A DNA stretch of 64,000 nt, taken from positions 895,890 to 959,889 of the forward strand of contig VWZS01000547.1 of assembly GCA_013397075.1 (NCBI GenBank), written 5' to 3'. The position numbers were made by a program, and so were the translations under genes. Below the pieces are notes generated by a model. It was not told where the DNA came from, ran no database searches, and worked only from the letters and a program-made list of their open reading frames with translations. This document shows, one piece after another, positions 38,826 through 52,959 of this stretch (position 1 is the stretch's first letter; every line of letters begins with the position of its first letter). Source of the stretch: Rhabdornis inornatus. Its lineage: Eukaryota > Chordata > Aves > Passeriformes > Rhabdornithidae.

Positions 38826-38993
38826 CCAGAAAGGAAGGAAGGAAAAAAAGACACAAAAAAACCCCCCCCAAAAAAAACCCCAAAAAACAAACAAACAAAC
38901 AAAACACCCAAAACCAACCAACCATCCAACCAAACCAACAACAAAAACAACAACAAAAACAACAACAACAACAACAAAAAAAAAAAAAACAAC
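38826..38993. repeat. A/C-rich low-complexity block with (CAA)n and poly-A
   Basis: GGAAGGAAGGAAAAAAAG leads into A runs, a C8 run, CAAA and CCAA repeats, (CAA)n and finally about 14 A. The strand bias is near-total for A+C. The apparent Lys/Asn/Gln/Thr-rich plus-strand and Phe/Leu-rich minus-strand frames here are low-complexity products. Confidence 0.95.
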
Positions 38994-39344
38994 CTCAATC
39001 CACTTTTTACTGAACTTTCAGTAGACCTGAAATGATTGAATTGTTCCGAGATTGTTCCGAGGCAGGTCTCTCGGTGATGTGAGGTCTGTCTGAGCCAGGG
39101 CCGTGCATTTCATTCCCTGCATTGCCCCTCACCTCCCTGGCCTCCGTCCCGGGGGTTTGGGAGCCTGCAGCTCCCAGCAGCCTGTCCCGCTGCTCTGCCT
39201 CAAGAGGAACACCAAAGCCAGCTTGGAAAATAGGTGCTGTGCCCACTCCTCAACCAAACTGAAAAGGATGGCTCCCAGCTGATCACTCCCCTGGAGTATC
39301 TACCAATTCTGCTGAGAAGTGTTAATTTGCAAAAAATAAATCAT

Positions 39345-39450
39345 ATTATATCCATTTCAAATAGGGGAAACGAGGCATGGAGAGGTTTCACCATTGGTGC
39401 AAGGGCACACAGCTCCTCAGGGCCATGGCAAAGGAGGATCCAGTAATACT
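39345..39450 (+). mobile_element. MIR-like SINE relic
   Basis: The plus strand CCATTTCAAATAGGGGAAAC, then GAGGCATGGAGAGGTT, then GCAAGGGCACACAGCTCC follows the conserved core of MIR SINEs (cattt...ggaaactgaggc...agaggtt...aaggtcacacagct) in order and spacing. MIRs are ancient amniote SINEs, so a bird copy would be very old. Some chance of coincidence remains. Confidence 0.6.
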
Positions 39451-41237
39451 CATTTATAGACAGGAACTAAAATTCGCTTTTTTGACATTTGACAACACAT
39501 ACAAGCAACATTAGCACTCTAAAATGTTCAAACCTAAGCATTCTAAATACCAAAGAATAGGATTTCAAAAGTTATTAAAAACATTTTAAAACAGGCTAAC
39601 TTGTGAATGCTATTTTCTGCTTCCCAAGGTTTTTATCCCTGTAGGAGTTGCTCTGGCAGTTCTGAAATCCTAAACAAGATTTATAATATATTAATTTTCA
39701 TCTCAATGACCACCTTGTCTAAAGGTGTGTGCCACCCACATAACAGAAATAACACTCAGGCCATTTTTATTTTAGATTTCTTCTGTAGAAAAATGTGGAA
39801 ATAATATATTATTTGAATGTATCTGTATTATTTCCTTCATTTTAAAGAAGGGCTGTTCTTGATCATAAAGGCATGGAAAAAGTGAAGAATTCTAGAACTT
39901 TCAGACTGTTTTGGGACAGTCCTGCCTAGAACACATCCCTGTCTCTTCTCATTGAAGAAACAGATTCTATTGATTACCTACAACATGCCTGTTGACAGGT
40001 TACAGCTTCTGGGGTCCTCTGAAAATTAAAATTCTGCTCATTGAACTTTACTTTCTATTTTTACTTATACTCCAAACATGCTGCTCTTTCTCTCCACAGA
40101 GAAAATTTTATCTTACACACAACCAGGTTAAGAACTTTCCTCAATGAAAGCTCAGAAATACACACCAATTTATTCACATCAGACTCTGCTCAGTACTCCT
40201 TTCCATTCAATTTCATATCTCCAGTATATCAACTTAAATAGTGCTAGGGAATATAATAAAATAGAACCAGATTCTGATCCCTCAGCAGTCCTTAAAACCA
40301 TATTCTGAACTGCCTGAATAAACAAGTATGATCATCTGTATGAACTTCTGTGGGTTAGTATTTCAAAGCAGCAAAGTCACAGGGATAGATGTTTAAAATT
40401 TACCTCATCTTCGCCACCTCAGAGCCATAAGCTACAGCCAGCAGTTGAGAGTTAAAAGAGCAAAAAAAGATGCCCTCAACCTCTACAAGCTTCTGGAAGT
40501 ACATCCACTTCAGTATGTTCATGCTCCGTGTCAAACATCCCCCGTCAGAAGAATTTCATACCATGTATGGCATTCAAAATTGCAAATATAAAGTATCTGC
40601 TAACATTTAATGGCCTCTAGGTATAATCAGCATAAAACCAGCATAAAAGAGACTCAACATGAATATGAAATGTTTAAACCAACTGTGATGGAACCTCATG
40701 GGGAATTGTGCCACACATGCTGTCCTTTCTTCTCGGAGGTCCTTCACTGTCCTTGTAGGGGGTACAGCAAAATGATGTGGGAAAGAAAAGAAACCTAAGC
40801 ACCGTGATGCTGCAGCAGTGTTTAACCACAGCTTCAATGAAGGCAGCTTTGATCACTTCTGAGGGAAAAGCAGAGACTTGTCCTTTAAGGAGAGCATTTC
40901 CTCTTTTGATCTGAGCGTTGTGCTCATTCAAACTGAGTTCCAAGTGTTAGTGTCTTATTAATACTTAGTTATAAAAATAGCATACAGACAGCTAAAAATT
41001 CATGACACTCACAAATCCCACCCCAGTTACTTTATATTATAGCTGTGTTCAGTTGGCAACTATGAAAGATGCCCAAGGTAGGTTCATCTGCAGCAGGAAG
41101 TAGCAAGTATAGACCAGCTGAATATAACCAAAATATTTATCTATTACACACTAAAAAGCACATCTGCCAAGGCAAAAGCATAAGTGCTCAATTGTCATTT
41201 CTGCCTTTGTCCCAGGATATTAAATATCCATGTTAAT

Positions 41238-41272
41238 GATAGATGGATGGATGGATGGATAGATAGATAGGA
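41238..41272. repeat. (GATG)n(GATA)n microsatellite
   Basis: A compound tetranucleotide run: about five GATG-type units followed by three GATA-type units. Likely polymorphic. Confidence 0.9.
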
Positions 41273-41375
41273 TATACAGCTACCTCTGAATGCCTAAAAG
41301 CAGTGGCTGTATCAGAATCATCCACAGCGAATATTTTCTAAGTTACAGGAGACAATGACACTCCCAATTCATTTA

Positions 41376-41393
41376 TAGATATATATATATATC
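41376..41393. repeat. (AT)n microsatellite
   Basis: AGATATATATATATATCT, a palindromic AT run. Confidence 0.9.
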
Positions 41394-42835
41394 TCCATTT
41401 AGAACTGGAGCAAAATCTGCCTATTTATTTCAATTCAACTAATTCTCTGTTGATAAGAATAATTTTAGTTTTTGCATACATCAGGTAAAATTCCACTAAA
41501 GATAAATTAACTCTTCCTCCTCAGAGTGCAAGACAAAGACATCCCCCTGGACAAGATTTGGGACAATTGGAAATAATGATCACTGATATTAAAGATACAT
41601 GATCCTAAATATTAATTCATCCTTAAAAATTCCTTTAATATTTCATGACCTACCACTATTACAAATAATGTGACCAACATCTGGATTTTAGATAATGATT
41701 CAGATTTTCGTAAAATGCACCATCTTCAGACCTCTGAGGCTTATTCCAGCTACCCTTAAGAAGATTCAGATTCCAAACTCAGATTGCAAACTGGAAATAT
41801 TTCTGATTTGTTTTTTCATTGTTTGGATGCAAGGCTGTACTCTGCATTCACCCCAGTCTAAAATCTCCAAACTGATCTCTACAGAAGACATCATGCTTTG
41901 CTTCTCTTTAGGCATGGATCCAGCACTGTTATATTTAGATCTAAATCCTAGATACAAATCAAGTGATTCTATAATTCTAAGTGCTGGGAAGATGCCCAAT
42001 AAATTTATTACGATTATTTTAAGAACAGATGAAAATGCCATTAAAGTTACACCTAAATTATAAGTTATTCCTCATTTTCGCTAGGCTGAACTCAAAAATT
42101 TTAGTCTGCATCTACTCAAGATAGAACAACTCCCATACAACACTCCACAAACCAGAGCTTGCTTTCTCCTACACCAACTCCTTTTCATCTTAAGGTTGCC
42201 ACCTGGAAATTTAATCTTAGAATCCTTAATTTGTACCATTTCTAAGCTCTTCCTCACATTAGAGCTACTAAAAATTATTCTCTTTCCCACTTAGCCACCT
42301 TTACATTTTCTATAACGATCCAGGGATTTATTTCAATATGTAAAAGATTAGCCTTTTAAATTTGTTAGTCCTTTAAAATTCAGCACTACTTGAAATAAGT
42401 TCCTCCATAAATTCAATTGGATTTGGCTTTTTTTTCAGTATTAATTACCTGTTGTTCAATCTCTCATATCTGATATTCTAACACTTCTAAATAAACAAGA
42501 TTCTTATGACTCTTTGACATCGGACAATTTAAAACTCAGTTCTGTAATGTAAATTACAATCCCTGATCTGCTGAAGCCATTTATTGCACCTCTGCTTTTT
42601 GCTATCATTCTGGGGCCTGAATAAAGAAAAGACAGACTTCCCCACTCCTTGGCATTTGATTGGTACCAGCAACAAATGAAATGGCTTGTTTGTACAAAAA
42701 GAGTTTAAACCCTGTTTTTTAAAATCTCTGAATACTAAAAAAATACCTACCACAATTCAACAAAGAGTGCATAGCATTACTATGCAGCCATTTCCACATC
42801 TCAGGACATGTTTTCAGTATTAGCATCCATTAAAT

Positions 42836-42856
42836 AACAACAACAACAACAACAAC
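42836..42856. repeat. (CAA)n microsatellite
   Basis: About seven tandem AAC/CAA triplets. Confidence 0.9.
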
Positions 42857-43894
42857 GAGAGGTTATTTTGCAATTTTGAACCTGTTCCCAGTGAGGGTTT
42901 CTGAAGTAAAGTTTAATCTCTTCATAACTGCCTTAACACTAGTATGGCCAAAAGGGGAAGGGATGTCAAAGCAAAAGCCACAAGATGGAATAAATGGAAG
43001 AAACATGAAATGTTTAATTCAACCTCCAAATTGTTCTAAGGTTTCAAGATGGCTAAAAAGCCTCCAAAATCAGGCTAAACAGAGTTCATATGCAATTAAT
43101 GGCTTTAGGCTCCATGATCCTTCCAATATAGGGACTCACATTTGATTTGGAAGAGGAATTTAGAAGTATGGTATTTAGTTTTTGAAGATCTGTAACTCAT
43201 ATTGGGTACCTGTACTTTGAGTGACTTTGATTTTGGAAAACTGCAGATTTCACTGTTAGCAAATTCGTAACACTTCATAAACTCCTGGAACAACTTCAGG
43301 ACTGAGAGCACTTCAATACTAGAGGGAGGCAAATTTAACCATAAGTAATGAGAGGAGAAAACTTTGCCACCTCTCCCCTGTCACCCTCAGCATCACAGAA
43401 TGCACAACAGTAGCATCTTGCTACATCAAAAAGGGTAAAATACTTGAGGCACTTAGCCCGTTGGCAAATTATGCTTGGGGATTTCTAGATGAATAACTTG
43501 TGTCTATGTTTACAGCCTTTCAGCAGAGTGCTCACTGTTTACTCTGGAATTAATCCAGGTCCATAAAACTAGTGATACATCAATGTAACAGATGTGCTTA
43601 AGTGACTCTGCATTATAAGGAGATCTGCATTAGTTACAAAAACTCAATAACCAGTTTAAGATGATTTTGACAATCCCAGTCTGTAGTTGACTAGCATCTG
43701 CTGTACTAATTCCTGTTAGTGGACTGGTAGTCTCTAGTTCCAAGGACTTCAAAATTTCATTACTTGTCTTTTAAGAGTATTAAACTAATAAAGACAACAG
43801 TGCTGGAGAATAATGTCCTAGTCCTTGACTTAAGTCTAAATTATTCCTATAATATCACTGTGTTGAAAACAGTTTAATTTGTGTTCATCTGATA

Positions 43895-44165
43895 TTTACA
43901 AAATGCTGGAATGTAAACAAAGTTCCTTGATCTTCAGGACATGGGATGGAGCCCAAAGCAATGCTAATGCTGCTCTCTAAAGGACCAACACAGCAAATAA
44001 AATGCAGGTGTTGTTTAACAGCTGTTCATGTATTTGGCTTTAGAGGCTTTGTTAAGAGGTCACTGCCATTATCTACTTTTCCAATCAATATGTGACCTGC
44101 TTGCAACTTAACTAGGAATATTTGAGTTGTAACATGTCAGAGCCCTTTCAGAGAAGGTGGTATGA
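43895..44165. promoter_or_regulatory. CNE-like stretch, candidate
   Basis: Non-repetitive block with TGTAAACAAAG (forkhead-like), GCAATGCTAATGCTG, CAGGTGTTG and AACAGCTGTT (E-boxes). Proposed on motif density and texture only. Confidence 0.22.
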
Positions 44166-47100
44166 ACAGCCACATGTTAAATAAAAAAAAAATAAATCTA
44201 TTTTAGAATGCTTTTCTTCCTTTTCTTTGATGCTCTTTATTGTGAAACTTTTATAATATTGACCATAGAGAACTCTTTTCCTGAAAGCTAATAAAATCAT
44301 TGAACTGATAGCAGAAGGTAGAACTCAAGTGACCTAAAGAGGGCACTGACAGTTTTTTTGCTCTCCAGTTTGAAACGTCTCTGTGTGTGAACTTCTGTCC
44401 CAGCCAGCAAAGGCCCTGAGTGCATTTTTCACTCCATGTAAGTTTGGGGGCTTGGCATGCAGGTCTCCACATACAGCTCAGTAACATTACACACACGTTG
44501 TCTTACTCTACATTCATTTTTAAAAAGTACAGGTAGAAGCACTGCAGGTTTCATTATGTGAATAACAAGGTGTCAGATGGAAGAAAGCCTCCCATAAAGC
44601 AGCGTGGTTTGGGGTTTCCCAAACTCTTAGGCTGTTTTTGACCAGAATCTAAATTTTAAGCATGATAAAACCTGAGGATACCCAAGCCCTTAATGTAAAT
44701 ATATGCATTTCGAAATTATACATATTTGTGTTGAGTGGTCACACTGCACTGTTACTCTAACTATAATATTCCTGAAACGCCTTTACAAAGCCAGCTGGAA
44801 ACCTTGACATTTCATCCATATTGTTATTTATATACATATTTACTGCTGCCACCTGCTTGTAACTTGGCTCACACCACGAAGCAGTACGTTTCCCTTGTTT
44901 CATTATACTTTGACATTTCACTAGAACTACAGAGCTGCCCATTTCTCAGTTTCCAATTGCTCTGCAGCCACTCTTGAATTATATTGGCTTAGTAATAGAA
45001 TAAAGATCTTTCTCCACGGTAGTACTAACCTCTCTTTTCCATACCCAGATGGTACAAATCGCTGCTGGCACATATAACAAATCTAGCACAGCTTCTGCTG
45101 CCTAAATGAACCCCCATAAACCCCACAGAGCTAGATTAGATTAGGGAATTGGGAGGTGAGGAGGAGGGCTGGCCAGGGGGCTCGGCTGAAAGAGATCAGG
45201 ATTTGGTACAGGCTGCATGTGGCTGTGATGGAGAATGGTGCACGCTTGCACTGTAATGCTCAGTGAGCCTGTTCCTAGGGAAGAAAGCAAAATTAGCTAA
45301 CAGAGTTAATAAACCTAATGTCATCATCAGTACCACAACATCCATTTTTACTATTATTCAAATAATTGAGTTATTTGATAGCCCTGATGCCTCAGGAAAA
45401 GGCCACTTTCCAAGGAATAATGCCGGAAAGAACAGTCACCAGGGGACACCCAGACTGCTGGAGCTGATCTTTGCTCTTGCTTCACTCAGACCATGCAGTG
45501 CCTGGACCAGCTCTGACACTTCTGAAGAAGGCTGATCACCCCTATCCATACCTCAGACATTTAAAAACACATCTGAATTTCTAGTTCCTCTCTGCATATG
45601 CCAGGAGGCAGTCCATGATGGGATTGAGGGAAGAGGCTCTGGGAGAACACTGAACCAGGATGCTCTGGAGAAAAACTCACTCTGGGCCACTCTGCTTGAC
45701 AGACAAGAAATGTTTCTGTGTTGTCAGTCCAAGAGTTTGGCAGGAGCTGTTTTAAATGTACAAATGGAAATCTACAGCATGAAAATCTTCACAAGTGACA
45801 TGAATCTTCCATGACTTCACCAAAGTTATATTGCTTTACATTTAACACAGGCTAGAACACAACCTAGCATACACATGTATAATTAATTTTAAAGAAAATC
45901 CTCTAGGTATTCAGTATTTAAAAGAGATTAAAATTGAGGGAAAATATATATGAAAGAAAATCTATAACCAATATACTAAAAGATATTGTAAAACTATATG
46001 CATTTGGCATTTGCATAAGCCATAAAAAAACTATTTAACATACTTCTAAGAAAACATCTGGTCTACCTATTTGTAAACCCTGTCCCTATGAGGAGAACAG
46101 AGGAAGCCTTCTTGTGTATTTAAAAGACCAACAGTTACAAAATTACTGCAGTAAGGGACAAAAAGGAGGAATGTACTGTAATTTTTCCAGCCCCTAAACT
46201 GACATAAAAATGGTAAGTTTTTCCTGCTGATTGAAAAGAAATTTCATCAAAAAAACCCCAAACCCAAGTTCACTTAGTGTTTAGAGAGCAAAATTATGCC
46301 TCAGGTTGCATGTCTAAATGAAACACAATGCAGTAACTAAGTGAAAAACTTCTTTTTATTGTTACAATTAATTTAGGACTATACTAAAGTGACCAGAACT
46401 ACACATGAAGCACTAATTTTTGCTGCTATCCAGATGACAACCATATCTCAGGACAGAACAGGAAAAGGCAAAGACTGCTCATTTCTCACAAGGCACAGGC
46501 AGGAAAACAAACCACAAAAAACTCACGTGATTGAAGAAAACAATCTTCAGTTTGTAAACCTCATTTGTGCCTTAGCTAGGAATAAGCAAATTCACATTTA
46601 TTCTTTCATTTAACCTCAAAATAAAGGCTGACTTTAAAAACACAGCTTAGCTTCTAGCTTCTGTTGAGGCCCTGCAAAAAGTAAACTTCTTTTTAAAAGC
46701 CTTTTAAAGCTTCTTTTCAAATCATCAGCTCTTCTGAGAATTTGGCTTTATAAAAACTGCCAAGTGAGACAAGAGGACTTGGTTTTGCTGCTGAAGATGA
46801 TGAAGTACACTCCAGCTGAGCAGTGACAAAACCTTCACACACATCCTTCCTGATGAAACCCCAGATCCTGGAAGGAGAAACCAGCACACATCAGCCCCCA
46901 AGTGCTGCCCACAGATCTCCCAGGAAATACAAAAAACCCTCAGGAAGCTCCTGCCCCAGTCTGGGGGTGGAAACCTGCTGGCCAAGCACTCAGAGGCACT
47001 GCTGGAGGCAGGAAGAACCTCTCAGGCTCTGATTAGGAATCCAAGGATGGGAAATTGAGCAACAACACAACTGAAACACGCAGACAATCAAAGCTGCTTC

Positions 47101-50100
47101 TCTTCTTTAATCAACCCCTCCCAAAATAGGTTTAAGGGGAATGAAGGATTATTTTCCCTTGAAGTGTGGCTCCAGTCCCTGCCCTTCAGAGCAGCTGACA
47201 TTCTGCTCCCCAGAGATTGTGGGAATGCTTCCATGTGCTTGTGATCCTACTCTTCGGGCTGGATGAGAGCAGCATTTGAAATCACCGAGAAAAATCACAT
47301 TAATCAAAATTAGCAATAGAAGCTGATTATTTTAGTCTTCTTCAGAAATGACCTGACCAGCAGAAAACCTGGCTTCATGTTTTCCTTTAATCTAGAAGAA
47401 TTTCCTTGTGTCTTTGAAGAGTGTTAAATGCTTCTGTGATGACACCTCTCTCTCCCTGCTGTTTTGCTTTTGAGCCAGAGAAAATTTAAGAGAACTTTAT
47501 TCCCATGAAGCTTTTCAAACATTGATTTGGAGACACAGCTGAAATTCTAAATTTTAAAATGAAGGGCAGACTTTCTCTTCAGTCAAAGTAGTTCTATTAT
47601 CCATCTCAATCAATAAAATAGTGTTTTTTGCACATCTCCTAAATTCTGTTCCTGTTTATAGAACCACATATCTGTGGCAAATTCAGCAGAAATTGCTTGG
47701 TTTAATTTCTAGCTGTAAGAAAAACAAATGCAGACACAGCAGGAGGCAAGGAGGGAAGAGCTGTGATAAAATAGGTTGAAGACTTGCAAAGTGCTCAGGC
47801 TATCTGAGGAAGAACAGTTAAGCAGTATGATGTGACCTATTATAATAGTGGAAAAAATAGGTTTGGAAGTCTGCTATTTGACTTAGCTCTAAAATGCAAT
47901 GGTGAGAGCAGAAGTTATACACCATTTACTAAAACCCCACAGTGAAATATTGCTACTCTTTATACATAGTTCATGAAACAAAGTTCACTAGAACCTTGAT
48001 ATGGAAAATTCTGGACTGCTCTGGCATTGCACAAAGAAAATGCAAAACATGGCTAAAACTGGAATTAAATCATTTGAAATTTTGATTCAGATGCTGTCAT
48101 CTCATTTGATTCACAGATCTGTCATTTCCAGTTGATGCCACAGCAGGTGTCTTGTAAGGAGGTCACTTTACCTACATTGACACAGTATCTACACAATATC
48201 TACATCTATTAAAGCTTGTTTTAGCTAGGAACAGCCTTCACAAGTATATTGACTCAATTTCTCTCCTGTAATACCACACACATTTGTGTTACCAAGTCCT
48301 GAGATCCTCGCCACTACTTCTGCCAAGCCATTTTAGCCATTCTCTGCAGGTTTTGCTCTTGTGAACATACCATTTCCTCATCCTATTCACCTTTTAAAGA
48401 CCAAGTATTAGAAAAAGAAAGAAGTGAGAATTAGATTAGGAGAAAAAAGAAATAAAAACGATGCATACATGGGAGAAATAAGAAGCAGTAGCAGGCAAAA
48501 AAATAGAGGATAAAATTAAAACAGGAAAAGAAAATGTTGCACATGACATATCAAGTCTTGGCCTCATTTACCATGACTTTGCATTTCAATTAAATGCCAT
48601 GGTGACATGAATATATATTGAACAGGATAATCTCTGAATTACCTGCTGAATGCATTCCTGCTATTTATACTTATAAAAAAATGGGGAAAATGTAATGTAA
48701 TTGTTAATCAGTTGCTCAACTTCATGGAGCAGCATAATTTTAAAAGAATTATATCTTAGTTAATTGTTTTAATTTTTATTCCCACAAGTACTCTTTAGTT
48801 TACCTTTGCAAAACCTCAGCAACATGTATTTATCTTCCTTCCACAACATAATTTTAAAGAAAATTATAGAAAAGACAAGAAGTCAAATTGCACTTGAGGA
48901 ACAAAGCAGGATGTTAATTAATTGATCTTAGAAACATCACTTTTCAAAGAAGTTATGTTTTTCCTACACTTGCCAGATAACATTTATACAGTGGAATCAA
49001 AACTTTCAAGCAGTTAAACTTTTACACTGTAGCCTGAGTGTCAAAAGCTGATGTGAAATTCAGTAAAGGAGGTCAAACCACACTTCTGTAACCACCTCAA
49101 CTGCTGGGACAATCTCGTTGGATAAGTCAAACCTAAGAAATCCTTTTTTGCATAGTTCTTAGTACTTATAAAACACATAATGGAAACATCAAGAAGAATC
49201 TCTCAAATTGGAGAGAATGTCAAAAAAAGTTCTATTTTACCTCCAGAGCCAACAAACTGCTAAAAGAACACAATGAGAAATCCATGTTTAGACTACCAAG
49301 ACAAGCCTTAGACACAGAAACATGAAACGCTGAGTGAATGTTTTAATCCATCTGTGCATTAGAACAAACACAACGTGGTCCCTGAAAACCTGACTCTGGA
49401 AGTGACCACACCTGGCTGCAGCCACCACCCTTCACTGATCAACAACATCAGGTGAGAGGAACTTTGAGAGAGTCTCATGTCCTGGTCATCAGGTCCCTGC
49501 TCCTGACAACCCAAAGCTTCCCTTGCCATGCACACTCCCCCGTTTATCCGAGTTTGTCAGTACAAGCAGCATGTGGCATGCCTTCTATTAGCAATCAAGT
49601 CTTACAATCCCTATTGACAAGACGGACAACAATCCACTCTCGTAAAAGATTCATGACACAACTTTGCACTCTCTACTGCTTGCTTTCTCATAAAACCAGT
49701 GCAAATCCCATCAAAAATTTAGCAGAACCCCTGCCTCATCTGTTTAGGCCTGAAGCTAGTTGCAGGGACAACTCATTAGGGACAAGCTCATTAAAACCAG
49801 CCCTGGAGCAAAAGCAGTTTGCAAGTCTCCTCATTTTTATTCACTTTCACCTAGCCATTCCAGCTCCTTGTGCTTCCCAGCCACAGAGCTTCTAATGATT
49901 TGGTACAACAAGCAAGGCTGTTTCCAAACTCATGCTACACCAAATGCAGTTCCTTCTGTACTCCAAAGCTAAGACAGTTCTGTTCATTTGTAGGGCTTAG
50001 ATGGTTCTGTATGGAAAGGCAGCATCAGGAAACCCAGAGGATTCTCTTCTGAGTGCATTAGCAAAAGGAACTGTGAGTAACTATCAAACACACACTAAAA

Positions 50101-50249
50101 TCCAAAGAGAAATCAAGATGTGCAGAGCTAACAGCAGCAGATACACACGCCCTAGGATTTAGTCACATCAGAGTGCATTTGGTATTTCATTTGGTGGTTT
50201 TAGCACCTTTTAGTAGCTAAAAATAGGAAGGAATAATAAAAAAAAAGAT

Positions 50250-50263
50250 ATATATATATATTT
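50250..50263. repeat. (TA)n microsatellite
   Basis: TATATATATATATT preceded by an A run. Confidence 0.85.
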
Positions 50264-51214
50264 AATAGGGACAAAAGGGGAGGGGAGAAAACCAGAAAAT
50301 ATTTCCTTTCTCCTTAATAATATATATTGTTTAGATAAAGTGGGGGGGTTGCATGTTGTTTATCTTTTCTGTCCTTTGCAAAAATTAATTTTGCCATGAG
50401 CACCAGCTGGGAAACCTTGCTAATATCTTCTGAATTAGATGCCTAAATTTAGGTTTGGTAATAAGTAGCCCAGTTTCAAATACAACAGAATTTGAAAATC
50501 ATGGTTATCCACAGTTCTGAAGACTGGTGATCCTGGGGTGATTGCAAGAACTTCCTTACTTCAGTCACATAAAAGAGAACTGCAAAGGTCTGCCAGGAAT
50601 GGACCTCCACCCCTTGACACCAGTGATGACAAAAGCTGGCGAGTCCTGCACAGCCAAGCTGTGCACCAGGAGAAGGAAAACTCGTGGAGATACAGTCTCA
50701 AGTGCCACTTGCTAAAAATTATCTTAGAAGAGCTTCATTCTAGCAAAAGTTGCTTCCATGTGCATGGTACAACTGTTCAGACACAGATACAAGCCCAGAT
50801 AATGCATCAGGCTTCTGAGGAGCGGGTGACTGAATTTGGGGAGCAAAGAACTGCCTGCAAGGCAAAGTGTGTTCCAAAAATTCGACAGATCATCTTTGAA
50901 AACCAACCAAATTCTACTTGCCCAGCTTAGCAGAAAAGCCAAGAATGGAACCAACAGTCAGAGTGAAGCAGCTCCTCATTCCACTGCAATCCCAGATGAG
51001 TGGTTTTAATTTACATTTTTGTAAGTGTGCTAATATTCAATGTATTTTCACCTTGCCTGCACTCTATACACACCACTACAAACAGGATCCTTTCTTATTC
51101 TTGCCAAATTCATTCTGTGCTCAGCTTATGATGGTGTGTAACAATCTCATTGACAGTCTTTAGCCCATGACCCAAGGCAACACATCATCAAGGCCTACAG
51201 CATTTTTCAAAGTC

Positions 51215-51234
51215 AAAAAAAAAAAAAAAAAAAA
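51215..51234. repeat. Poly-A tract (20 A)
   Basis: Uninterrupted A run. No polyadenylation signal or recognisable retrocopy upstream. Confidence 0.95.
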
Positions 51235-52959
51235 GATTATTTTGTATTCCTTACTTCTGTCCAACTATGCAGCCAGAGTCAAAAATATTTACTTAATGTG
51301 GAAGAATTAATTATTTGGAAGATCACAGGCCAAAACTGTCAAAGACTATAAAGCCTGACACGCACAATTTTTCCTAACAAAAAAATTATTGCCATGAAAA
51401 CTGTTGCACCGATGTAATTACTCTGCACATTGTCAAGTGCCATGAGCACACAGCACCTGCAGACACGCAGGTGAATTGATGGGGTGTGAAGTTTGTTTCA
51501 TGCAAAGGCCATTGCCTGGCTGCTCAAGGCACAGCATCACTTACCCAGCATCGACACAATCCCTGGCACAGATCAACAGCCCTGCACAGCATTCTCAGCT
51601 CTGAGTTAAGAAAATCAGCCTCTCTCTGCACCAAAATGGAGTAGCACCATTTAATGGGTACTTTAAGGAGCAGCTTAGCAAACAGGAAAGCACAGTTCCC
51701 ATTTTTGATTGCCTTTTTACAGAAAAAGTGGCTGTGTCTCCATTCAACAGTCTGCAGTGGGGGCTTCAATTCATTTACATGCTTGAGTAAGAGGCACTCA
51801 CACATTAAAATAAAGTTTTAGTTAGAAACATTATTAACCATATTTTGTATCGTTTCCTCTGCTTCACTGTGCAAAAGGATGAAACCTGAAACACAATTAA
51901 TGAAAACTGAGTAATGAAGTCAACTTCTCTGAAAAATGAGAACTTAGGGAGCAAGCTATTTAAAGTTAAAACATATAACAAGCTTTACCAAAAATTAAAA
52001 AAAACAGAACAAAACCCACCCCACTTTATCTAATCCACTGCACAAGTTTTCAGCATTTTGAAAACACTGAAAGGGCCATGCTTATTTTTCTATTATTCTC
52101 TTGTGCCTCCGTTTAAAAAGTACCTGAAGGCTGAGAACCTACATGTCTCATAAAACCTACTGCAGATATAGGAACTTCACAAGACATGAATTTGTAAAGA
52201 AGACAATGGCAATACAAATGCATTTAGAGTGAGAATAACAATGTAACTTTTATGTCCTTTTAAAACCAGTAAAATTTATCAAAAAAGCAGCTTAGCAACA
52301 CAACTGAAATTCAAAGGCTTTGAAATATAAATAAATACATATCTAATAACATTAGCTTTTTGATTCTTAAGACAAATACTGTAAAACTTTATTTATCTAA
52401 CAGCTTTTCAAAGCCACCTTAGATACAATTCTGCTTTTACATTTTACTATAAAGTGTGAGAGGAGTGAAATACAACTCATTACCACATTGACTATTTTCT
52501 TAGGAAAACAAGTGATTTCTCAACTTCCAAGTAAACCATAAAATATAAGCAGCTTCAATGCAGAGCACTTAGAAAGGATGTGAATGCATCATATATGTCA
52601 CTTACTGTGTGGGGGAAAATCTGAAAACAAATAGCTCTGAAAAGGTTTCATTACTGCAATACTGAGTGTTAATAGCATAATATCAATAAAACTGAAAGAT
52701 GCAAATAGGTAATTTGGATTAAGCATTTGGATTACTTTTCATTAGTTATTAAGTCTTGCTCCAAATGAACTTGCTCTAAGGCACTAACATATTTACAAAT
52801 ACCGTGAGTTCTTTCCCTGACAGAAGTGAAAACACCAACGCCATTAGAGATGAATTTAGTGTGGGTCCTCTAAGCAAAAATGCAATGACTTCGTTGAGCT
52901 TCATTACTAACACAACTTTCCCTCATTAACAATTCCAAACAAACAGGTGTTTCACACTA

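Larger units (their letters stand above)
34376..39340 (-). other. RBFOX1: RBFOX1 upstream intron segment
   Basis: No recognised coding exon. Contains (AAT)n at 35052-35070, (AAC)n at 36026-36042, the 47-nt splice-bounded segment at 37921-37967, an A/C-rich block at 38826-38993 and a GC-rich patch at about 39050-39200 that includes a short TTGTTCCGAG tandem duplication (39042-39061). Confidence 0.7.

Noticed and set aside
38589..39035. Phe/Leu- or Asn/Lys/Thr-rich frames up to 114 residues
   Set aside because: Translation of a simple A/C-rich block.
51215..51234. Poly-A tail of a processed pseudogene
   Set aside because: No polyadenylation signal or gene-like sequence upstream and no evident target-site duplication.
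51546..51601. 56-nt splice-bounded segment (acceptor TTCTTAACTCAG, donor GTAAGTG, minus)
   Set aside because: Looks like one of several pseudoexons expected in a long intron; no frame or sequence link to RBFOX1.
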